Origin: Pseudomonadota bacterium
GTDB taxonomy: Bacteria; Desulfobacterota; Desulfobacteria; Desulfobacterales; RPRI01
Length of the DNA: 43,045 bases
Assembly (NCBI GenBank): GCA_018901125.1
Contig: JAHIFE010000153.1
Span: 1-43,045, forward strand
Direction: 5' to 3'
The notes beneath the pieces were generated by a model. It was not told the origin of the DNA. It saw nothing but the letters and a program-made list of their open reading frames with translations, and searched no databases. Positions within the stretch are counted from its first letter, which is position 1; each line of letters opens with the position of its first letter. Shown here one piece after another: positions 37,201 to 43,045 of the stretch. A program made the translations under genes and the position numbers.

Positions 37201-37824
37201 TAATACCGCCATTTGCCGGTTAATTTCGGAAATAATATCCGTTACGCGCAAAAGGTTCTGGTTTGTGGCTTCTACCTTGCGCAACGCTTCGTTTTTTCTG
37301 CTGTTATAGCGGGTAACACCAGCAGCTTCTTCAATAAAAACTCTTCTTTCCTGAGGTCCTGCATCGATAATTGCGCCGATATTTCCCTGCTGTATTACAG
37401 CATATGATCTTGGGCCAAGGCCGCTGCCTAAAAAAATATTATGGATGTCTTTAAGCCGACAGGGCCTTTTATTTAAATAATATTCGCTTTCACCTGAGCG
37501 ATAAAGACGCCTTGTCAGCATTATTTCAGCAAAGTCCTTAAGCTCTTCAGGGGCTGAACCATTATCATTTGCAAGTGTCAGACTAACTTCTGCCATGTTT
37601 AACTGCGGCTTCCCGTTAGCACCTGCAAATATAACGTCTTCCATGGATTTCCCACGCAGCTGCTTAACGCTTTGCTCGCCCATAACCCATTTGAGCGCAT
37701 CAACTATATTGCTTTTACCGCAGCCGTTGGGACCAACAATAGCGCAAACACCGGCAGGAAATTCAATGTTGGCTTTGTCTATAAAGGATTTAAATCCGCT
37801 AATTTCAAGCGATTTAAGTTTCAT
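34228..37824 (-). CDS. smc: Chromosome segregation protein SMC
   Basis: SMC is the condensin ATPase. The 1198-aa protein has Walker A GPNGCGKSNIVDALKWVMG at 31-49, a first long coiled coil, a hinge in the middle (LGEYLQYVVVED to IAGGSSDSFSG), a second coiled coil, signature LMSGGEKALSA and Walker B FCIMDEIDAPLDESN. Length and layout are normal. An ATG at 37842 lies upstream of the GGAGG, so MKLKSLEISGFKSF from 37824 is the likely start. It forms a leftward pair with ftsY. Confidence 0.97.
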   Translation of the reverse strand: MKLKSLEISGFKSFIDKANIEFPAGVCAIVGPNGCGKSNIVDALKWVMGEQSVKQLRGKSMEDVIFAGANGKPQLNMAEVSLTLANDNGSAPEELKDFAEIMLTRRLYRSGESEYYLNKRPCRLKDIHNIFLGSGLGPRSYAVIQQGNIGAIIDAGPQERRVFIEEAAGVTRYNSRKNEALRKVEATNQNLLRVTDIISEINRQMAVLKRQARKAEIFKNLQDRIKKLDTDITIYYFDEYTRLIDETDKILKDLRDADSGHISKLQQLDAIVEDIKFKLTKKNQEISEQKSNVFEIQRNTDRLENDLLHLRNDEKRLVAEVSELESSRTVLNERNEKILSEISNVESQTVSIKDEINKTHAELEAERNASLNSRNRLTEHNRELDACKTNLMNLVAHEARYKNIYQNASTNKENLKRRLKRADEEFVLATKKVSEISNIELKAKEDLESFKRKIDDIVKEEAGYKQQLEEKSKLLGNQIKTVQILDMERNRLRSSYTTLKKMEDNFEWYKDGVKAVMKHCRASAGPESSVEGSITELMADIIEPEPSFETATEAALGEYLQYVVVEDQNTCKSLIEFLQENKAGRSGFVPVSSIKKLECEHYKKPDFSKLLINHVSIKPGFQKTVETLIGHVVVAEDITEALHIFNSNGAFQTIVTKTGEIISHNGTIAGGSSDSFSGILAKKNEIKELEKQISDIEHQIENARMSQKSLEAELKSAEIAMQKLKEREYRARQDETEAEKFLYKTSEELKHAKRHHEVIQLEQEQLMGEESDIDEEIAKYNEALSKVENEVSEAREKVNMISGKIETATTELTSYDQKVVDLKLNLTSLNAKFESGNNSLSRLKDFHHDGIRQLEAAEHEIVEKVQKMQTSKQKIAENEQTLAGMYEKAQIISKVLKDNEDDYNTIDVRQKEHDDLISNVKNEREQTLEKLRLLEIEQSQRQVQRENIAKRFEDRYQSILAEARAGCESLEDISQSSVKEMEEELDRSRRKIGDFTDVNLGAIKEYEQLEERFNFLTQQREDLVKAIEDLHKVIRKINKISQERFLETFNEVNKKIGEVFPSLFEGGSANLILTEPDKPLETGVEYMIHPPGKKLTRMSLMSGGEKALSAIAFIFAIFLLKPASFCIMDEIDAPLDESNVYRFNNLLKIIGEKSQIVMITHNKKSMEFADMLFGITMEHMGVSKIVSVNLERQNATIN

Positions 37825-38269
37825 ATAAAGACATGCCTCCATACTGAATGGTTAATGATGCTGTAATAAACCCTTCCTTAATACGAATGCTTATACAGAA
37901 ACAAGTCATTGGTTGATATTTCATCGAGATGGACTTTATCAAAAAACAAAACCAATGTAAAGAAAAAACGCAACAGAAAGTGTATTATGATAAATATGAA
38001 TACAATATATGGTGCTTTGACTTTTTGAATAAGAAGGATTTTATATGTAATTTTTTAAAATTCAATATATTTTTACATGAACCGATAAATTACCAAAACT
38101 ATCCATTACCCTATTGCACCTCTTTATAATACGTTGTAAAAAGCAAATAAGCATGAAACCGCCAAAGATATAATTTGCATAAGTGGCGGGCCAGTACGTG
38201 CGGAAAAAATTAAACAAGAGAGCAAATTATAAATACATTTTGAAAGTGGCTCAAGAGCCCCGGGAAATT
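37825..38269. other. Divergent intergenic region between smc and the PBP gene
   Basis: This 445-bp AT-rich gap must hold the promoters of smc (left) and the PBP gene (right). A weak rightward candidate is TTGACT at 38017-38022 with TTATAT at 38041-38046 (18-base spacer). A 66-codon frame at 37929-38129 has no Shine-Dalgarno and biased residues and is probably not a gene. A remnant of the dispersed repeat lies at 38236-38252. I see nothing else. Confidence 0.5.
38236..38252. repeat. Remnant of the right end of the dispersed repeat
   Basis: CATTTTGAAAGTGGCTC matches the repeat's right terminus CGTTTTGAAAGTGGCTC at 16 of 17 positions. It is followed by AAGAGCC, so GGCTCAAGAGCC forms a small inverted pair. 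It lies 17 bp before the PBP start codon. The short length makes chance possible, but the exact terminal motif argues against it. Confidence 0.5.
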
Positions 38270-40609
38270 ATGACGAAAAAGCGGAAAAAAAGCAGCCGCC
38301 GGAAACGGTCGATAAAACGGCTTATTTTCAAAGCGATCGCCGGCTTAACGATAACTGCGATAGCGGCTTTGGCTATTTATATGGTGTTTCTTTCATATCG
38401 CATCGATAAGCGCTTTGCAGGCCGCCTCTGGGATATTCCATCCAAGGTTTATTCCGACACCACACTTCTGTATAAAGGCCAGCAAATCAACCGCGCCCTG
38501 TTCATTGAAAAACTTACAAGACTGGGATATCGTGAAACGTCCCGCTCTGCCGGTCGTCAAGGGGAAATGCAGATTTCTGCCAGGGGGATAACAATCAAGC
38601 TTCATGAATTTCACTCTCCCATGTATAATCAGGAAAGCCTGCCGGTACAAATACAGCTGCAGGAAAACCAGGTGGCAGCCATCACAAATCTGGATACGGG
38701 CAAACCCATGGCTCTTCTCGAACTGGAGCCTGAAGAGCTGATGCAATACTATGGGCCTGATCGGGAGCGACGACGGCTTCTTTCCATCCGGAAGCTTCCA
38801 CCTCATGTGGCCTATGCAGTTCTGGCTGCCGAAGACAGCCATTTTTACAAACACCCGGGTGTCTCATTTAAGGGTGTGTTACGAGCATTTGTAGTTAACC
38901 TGCGTGCAGGCGGCATTCGTCAGGGAGGTTCCACCATCACCCAGCAGCTTGCAAAAAACTATTTTCTTACTCCGGAGCGAACATATAGCCGAAAGCTTAA
39001 GGAACTCCTGATCGCGCTTATTCTGGAACAAAAATTTGACAAGAGTGACATTCTTGAAATTTATATGAACGATATTTACTTTGGTCAGGAGGGATCCGTA
39101 GCCATCAGCGGCATGGGAGAAGCTGCCCGTTTTTATTTCGGGAAAGATGCCTCGGAGCTATCTGTGGCGGAAGCAGCCACCCTGGCAGGACTTATCAGAG
39201 GCCCAAATCTTTATTCGCCCTATAAAAATCCTGATAAATGTCTCAAAAGACGAAACGCAGTACTTTTGGCCATGAATCAAGAGAACTGGCTGAAAACGGA
39301 TGAATTTAAAGCAGCCATGCTAAAGCCCATGAAACCGGTCGGCTATACCACATCTGGCCGTCAGGCAGCTTATTTTATGGATTATTTGACTGACCAGCTA
39401 ACGGAGTTTTACTCTCTGCAGGCCCTTTCAAGTGAAGGCCTTTCCATCTATACCAACATTGATACTCAGGCGCAGGCAGCCGCTGAAAAAGCGCTTGAGC
39501 GGGGCTTGTCCCGCCTGGAGGCCGCCAATCCGCGTCTGAAAAAAAGCGACCCGGGAAAACAACTTCAGGGCGTTATTGTTGTCATGCAGCCCAAAACCGG
39601 GTACATAATAGCCATGGCAGGCGGTCGTGACTATGGCGTCAGCCAGTTTAACCGGGTCGCCCTGGCCATGCGCCAGCCTGGAAGCGCCTTTAAGCCTTTC
39701 GTCTACCTGACTGCCTTAGACAGTCATACACCCGTGTCAAAGCTGTCCAACATCCCCAAAACATTTATGATAGATGGCAAACCGTGGGAACCGAAAAATT
39801 TCAACGAAAATACCGCTTCAGAGGTAACTCTCAGAGAGGCTTTTGCTGAGTCACAGAACATTGCCACCATCAACCTGGCTTTTTCAGTGGGTTTAGAGCA
39901 TATTGCCGACACCGCTGATGCCTTTCATCTTCCCATAAAAAAACCGCCCTATCCGGCAATGGCGCTTGGCGCTATGGAAATCACCCCCCTCATGCTGGCC
40001 CGGGCTTACTGTGCTTTTGCCGCGGACGGTCTCCTGCCGTTTCCGCTGACCATCAGAGATGTTGTGGATGATACCGGAAAGGTTTTAGAAAGCAGGCACG
40101 CACACATTGAACGATTGATTAGTCCCGCAAAAGCTTATATAATGAGCGATCTGATGCGAAGTGTAGTGGATATCGGAACCGCCCGTTCATTAAAATACCA
40201 AGGGATTAATTGGCCCGTGGCCGGGAAAACCGGCACCACCAATGATTCGCGGGATGCCTGGTTCGTGGGCTACACACCGGATATCCTGGCTCTGGTATGG
40301 GTTGGATTCGACAATGGCGACAGTATCAAGGCCACCGGCTCCGTTGCGGCCTTGCCCATATGGGCAGATCTGATGAAGATGCTTCCTCAGTATGTATCCG
40401 GGGAATGGTTTGCCGTTCCTGCTGGCGTTGTGACCCGAACCATTTGCACGGACAGCGGTATGCTTGCCAATATCAACTGCTGTCCAAAAACCACAGAGGA
40501 AATTTTTTTAAGCGAAACCGCACCCACTCAAAACTGCGAACAGCACAGCTGTTTTTCTCCGTTTAAAACGATTCTGGAAGGAGTAAAAAAAATTGCCCCA
40601 ATTTTTTAA
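38270..40609 (+). CDS. Bifunctional penicillin-binding protein 1b-type (transglycosylase/transpeptidase)
   Basis: This 779-aa class A PBP polymerises and cross-links peptidoglycan. It has a very basic cytoplasmic N-terminus, one membrane anchor at about 24-44, and a UB2H-like segment (LYKGQQINRALFIEKLTRLGY) as in E. coli PBP1b. The glycosyltransferase domain has catalytic Glu188 (AAEDSHFYKHPG) and RQGGSTITQQLAKN. The transpeptidase has Ser472 (PGSAFKPF), SQN and Lys653 (GKTGTT). An open frame continues upstream to a GTG at 38183, but that part overlaps a repeat remnant, so ATG 38270 is the likely start. Base composition is richer in G+C than smc. Confidence 0.94.
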   Translation: MTKKRKKSSRRKRSIKRLIFKAIAGLTITAIAALAIYMVFLSYRIDKRFAGRLWDIPSKVYSDTTLLYKGQQINRALFIEKLTRLGYRETSRSAGRQGEMQISARGITIKLHEFHSPMYNQESLPVQIQLQENQVAAITNLDTGKPMALLELEPEELMQYYGPDRERRRLLSIRKLPPHVAYAVLAAEDSHFYKHPGVSFKGVLRAFVVNLRAGGIRQGGSTITQQLAKNYFLTPERTYSRKLKELLIALILEQKFDKSDILEIYMNDIYFGQEGSVAISGMGEAARFYFGKDASELSVAEAATLAGLIRGPNLYSPYKNPDKCLKRRNAVLLAMNQENWLKTDEFKAAMLKPMKPVGYTTSGRQAAYFMDYLTDQLTEFYSLQALSSEGLSIYTNIDTQAQAAAEKALERGLSRLEAANPRLKKSDPGKQLQGVIVVMQPKTGYIIAMAGGRDYGVSQFNRVALAMRQPGSAFKPFVYLTALDSHTPVSKLSNIPKTFMIDGKPWEPKNFNENTASEVTLREAFAESQNIATINLAFSVGLEHIADTADAFHLPIKKPPYPAMALGAMEITPLMLARAYCAFAADGLLPFPLTIRDVVDDTGKVLESRHAHIERLISPAKAYIMSDLMRSVVDIGTARSLKYQGINWPVAGKTGTTNDSRDAWFVGYTPDILALVWVGFDNGDSIKATGSVAALPIWADLMKMLPQYVSGEWFAVPAGVVTRTICTDSGMLANINCCPKTTEEIFLSETAPTQNCEQHSCFSPFKTILEGVKKIAPIF

Positions 40610-41051
40610 ATCAATTCTGGCAGGATGTTTTCTTCTGCTCCTGACCGGCTGCGTCTTCGAAAAGCCGGCATTGCGGCAGCCCAGGAGTATTCAACCGGAA
40701 GTAACAATTCAGGCACTTCCTCAAAGTGCCCAACCGACAGAAGCCCCTCCTGCCCCTAAAGCTCCGACTCCAAGGGCAATAGCTAGCCTGGAACTTTCAA
40801 AACAGGCTCAGTCGCTGATAGAAGCGGGCAAACCCGACGAAGCCATCCGATATCTGGAACGGGCCGTAAACCTGCATCCCGGTAGCGGAGAAAACTATTA
40901 TTATCTTGCCGAAGCATGGCTTCTGAAAGGAAACTATTCCCAGGCAGTTGAATACAATACCTTGGCGGCCAGCCACTTTAAGGATGAGTCGGAATGGATA
41001 AAACGCATAACCTCTCAAAAAAAACTCATCAATCGAATTAGTAAAAACTAA
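40593..41051 (+). CDS. TPR-containing lipoprotein
   Basis: This 152-aa protein starts with TTG at 40593 (GGAAGGAG nine bases upstream), inside the end of the PBP gene. The signal peptide ends in the lipobox LLLTGC, giving a lipid-anchored Cys near residue 20. A Pro/Ala-rich linker follows, then about two TPR-like repeats (QSLIEAGKPDEAIRYLERAVNLHP and YYLAEAWLLKGNYSQAVEYN). The overlap with a PBP1b-type gene suggests an outer-membrane activator of the PBP, analogous to LpoB or CpoB in role. That is inference, not homology. Confidence 0.88.
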   Translation: MPQFFKSILAGCFLLLLTGCVFEKPALRQPRSIQPEVTIQALPQSAQPTEAPPAPKAPTPRAIASLELSKQAQSLIEAGKPDEAIRYLERAVNLHPGSGENYYYLAEAWLLKGNYSQAVEYNTLAASHFKDESEWIKRITSQKKLINRISKN

Positions 41052-41073
41052 AAGAGTTCAAGTCTTCTATTGC

Positions 41074-42699
41074 TTAAGCGGCCTTCAAGATCAGGGCTTC
41101 CCGGGTTTTCGCAACTTCCGTGCTTTCAATATACTCGTCGAAAGTCATGAGTCTATCTATAACTCCGCCTGGGGTAATCTCGATAATTCGGTTTACTACG
41201 GTGTTCAAGAACTCGTGATCATGGGAGGTGAAGAGAATTACCTCCTGGAAATTAAGCAGGCTGTTATTTAAAGATGTGATAGATTCCAGATCAAGGTGGT
41301 TGGTGGGTTCATCCAGCATAAGAACATTGGATTCGGAAAGCATCATCCTTGAGAGCATACAGCGAACCTTTTCCCCACCGGAGAGCACGCTGATTTTTTT
41401 AACAGCCTCTTCTCCGGAAAAGAGCATTCGTCCCAAAAAGGTCCGGGCAAAGCTCTCGCCCTCTGTGGGGGGAGCATACTGCAGGAGCCACTCGATAAGG
41501 TTTCGGTCGCCGTTGAAATAGGTGCTGTGTTCCTTTGGAAAATAGGAGTGGGTGATGGTGAGCCCCCAGCAGAAAGTACCGCTGTCCGCTTCCATCTCCC
41601 CGGCCAGGATTTGAAAAAGGGTGGTCTTGGCCAGACTGTTTCCGCCCATAAAGGCGATCTTATCCCCGCTGCTCACAGTAAAACTCACGTTGTTAAGTAC
41701 CTTTTCACCATCGATAGTCTTGGTGAGTCCGTCAACTTCCAGAATCACGTTACCACATGGGCGTTCCGGTTTGAAGCAAATAAAAGGGTATTTTCTTGAT
41801 GACACAGGCATGTCTTCAATAGTTAGTTTCTCCAGGAGTTTCTTTCGGGAAGTGGCCTGCTTCGATTTGGATGCATTAGAGCTGAACCGCTGGATAAAAG
41901 CCTTCAGTTCATTTGCCCGGTCAGTACTCTTCTTGTTTTCCGCGTGTTTCTGCTTCAGGTTCAGCTGGCTGGCCTGATACCAGAAATCATAGTTCCCCAC
42001 GTATACCGAGATTTTGCCAAAATCGATATCTGCAATGTGGGTGCACACCTGGTTCATGAAATAACGGTCGTGTGATACCACGATTACGGTGTTCTGGAAT
42101 CTGCAGAGAAATTCCTCAAGCCAGGCAATGGACTTGATGTCAAGGTTGTTGGTAGGCTCATCTAAAAGCAGGACATCCGGGTTTCCGAACAAAGCTTGGG
42201 CAAGAAGCACCCGCACCTTTTCCCCGCCCTCAAGTTCCTTCATCTTTTTCTGATGCATATCCTCAGAAATTACCAGACTTTTTAAGAGAACAGCCGCTTC
42301 AGACTCTGCTTCATAGCCATTCATCTCCTCTAATTCGCACTCAAGCTCACTCGACCTGACTCCATCCTCTTCGGAGAAGTCTGGCTTTGCATAAAGAGAA
42401 TCTCTTTCCGTCAAAATATCGTACAGCTTTTTATGGCCCATGATCACAGTGTTTAAAACCGTCTCTTCGTCAAAGGCAAAATGATCCTGCCTTAAAACCG
42501 CGATCCGCTCTCTGGACCCCACGGAAATGGCTCCCGAGTCCGATTCAATATCCCCGGATAGTATTTTCAGAAAGGTGGACTTTCCTGCGCCGTTGGCTCC
42601 GATGAGACCGTAACAGTTGCCCGGTGTAAACTTCATGTTAACATCTTTGAACAGAATCCTCTTGCCGTAGGCGAGGGTGACGTTGGTTGCGCAAATCAT
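41074..42699 (-). CDS. ABC-F ATPase (YkpA/YbiT-like)
   Basis: This 541-aa protein has two ABC nucleotide-binding domains and no membrane part, the ABC-F layout of ribosome-acting translation factors. Domain 1 has GANGAGKST, signature LEGGEKVRVLLAQAL and Walker B VLLLDEPTNNLD. Domain 2 has GGNSLAKTTL, LSGGEKVRCMLSRMM and VLMLDEPTNHLD. The interdomain linker (about 235-300) is charged and helical. The second Walker A has Ala in place of the last Gly, as I recall from YkpA/YbiT relatives. It converges on the lipoprotein gene. A terminator-like hairpin lies in its leader. Confidence 0.92.
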   Translation of the reverse strand: MICATNVTLAYGKRILFKDVNMKFTPGNCYGLIGANGAGKSTFLKILSGDIESDSGAISVGSRERIAVLRQDHFAFDEETVLNTVIMGHKKLYDILTERDSLYAKPDFSEEDGVRSSELECELEEMNGYEAESEAAVLLKSLVISEDMHQKKMKELEGGEKVRVLLAQALFGNPDVLLLDEPTNNLDIKSIAWLEEFLCRFQNTVIVVSHDRYFMNQVCTHIADIDFGKISVYVGNYDFWYQASQLNLKQKHAENKKSTDRANELKAFIQRFSSNASKSKQATSRKKLLEKLTIEDMPVSSRKYPFICFKPERPCGNVILEVDGLTKTIDGEKVLNNVSFTVSSGDKIAFMGGNSLAKTTLFQILAGEMEADSGTFCWGLTITHSYFPKEHSTYFNGDRNLIEWLLQYAPPTEGESFARTFLGRMLFSGEEAVKKISVLSGGEKVRCMLSRMMLSESNVLMLDEPTNHLDLESITSLNNSLLNFQEVILFTSHDHEFLNTVVNRIIEITPGGVIDRLMTFDEYIESTEVAKTREALILKAA

Positions 42700-42726
42700 T
42701 GTTGTTTTGTTTCCTTTTCATTAAAT

Positions 42727-42757
42727 AAAAAAACCACAGGAATTAAACCCGTGGTTT
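42727..42757 (-). terminator. Intrinsic terminator/attenuator hairpin in the ABC-F leader
   Basis: On the minus strand AAACCACGGG pairs with CCTGTGGTTT (one mismatch) around a TTTAATT loop and is followed by a run of seven or more T. The ABC-F start codon is only 27 bases further on and that gap contains the AAGGAAA ribosome site, so no promoter fits between. On the plus strand no T-run follows, so it is directional. Confidence 0.75.
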
Positions 42758-43045
42758 AAAAGAGGAGTGACCTATATCATTGTTTGAAGTGAATGGAAAC
42801 CTTTTTTTCGGGTATGAAGGATTTGAGCTAAAGTCCGTTGCTGACTTAAAACTCTCTCAAAATACCTTCGTAATAATAAAATTGTAGATATTTATTGTTA
42901 AAAATTGTAGAATTTAATGAATCGTATCACTGCTGTCCAAAATAATATACAATTAAACATTTGGCATTAAAGAATTCAATCATTTACCTATAAAAAGTCC
43001 ACTATTTGAAGATCAGGTTGCCGGTTTTAGAAATATGCTGTCCAA
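42758..43045. other. Non-coding right end of the window
   Basis: About 290 bp upstream of the ABC-F hairpin contain no credible gene on either strand. The sequence is AT-rich with short repeated words (ATTGTAGA twice, TGCTGTCCAA twice, the second at the window edge). The promoter for the ABC-F gene should lie here, but I cannot identify it with confidence. Confidence 0.5.

Noticed and set aside
37929-38129. 66-codon plus-strand frame in the smc-PBP gap
   Set aside because: It has no ribosome site, is very AT-rich with Lys/Asn/Tyr/Phe bias, and sits where promoters are expected.
38183-38269. Upstream extension of the PBP gene to a GTG start
   Set aside because: The extension includes a repeat remnant and a lysine-rich stretch unlike PBP N-termini. 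ATG 38270 gives a normal cytoplasmic tail and membrane anchor.

Overview
The window looks like chromosomal DNA of a Gram-negative anaerobe, most likely Desulfobacterota (Desulfobacterales-like). The evidence is a two-subunit glycyl-tRNA synthetase (glyQ, glyS), a SurA-type periplasmic chaperone, a UB2H-containing PBP1b, and a dispersed palindromic repeat of a style I associate with that order. The taxonomic call is inference; there is no rRNA or other direct marker.

Left block (1-12366, AT-rich, housekeeping): a palindromic repeat, tRNA-Thr(CGU), mfd, a SurA-like PPIase, recO, a GHMP sugar kinase, glyQ, glyS, a small conserved-looking protein and ligA. Right block (32307-37824): acyP converges on hup across a strong bidirectional terminator, followed by the leftward smc-ftsY pair. 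The far right (38270-42699) holds a bifunctional penicillin-binding protein with a TPR lipoprotein, and a convergent ABC-F ATPase with a leader terminator.

The middle block (12824-32267, visibly richer in G+C) is the accessory part. It is a 19.4-kb run of 16 genes on one strand with very short gaps or overlaps. It starts with a ParA-like ATPase and a soluble receptor built from eleven 92-residue HAMP-type repeats plus an MCP hairpin. Then come CheW, CheY, CheB, a CheA with a FixL-like PAS domain, a degenerate receiver (phospho-Asp replaced by Glu), a membrane sensor that lacks the MCP hairpin, CheC, CheD, a triple-PAS histidine kinase, an Rcp1-like response regulator and a REC-PAS-DHp-REC-GGDEF protein. 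It ends with a PAS protein whose C-terminal half resembles the KaiA/RsbU helical domain, then KaiB and a double-domain KaiC. No cheR is present.

My reading is that a cytoplasmic chemosensory array, possibly positioned by ParA, is genetically and perhaps functionally coupled to a KaiA-like/KaiB/KaiC timing module. Near-identical PAS domains at the start of the histidine kinase and of the KaiA-like protein could feed one signal into both. This is the most unusual content of the window. Gene identities rest on motifs read directly from the sequence; the functional coupling is inference.
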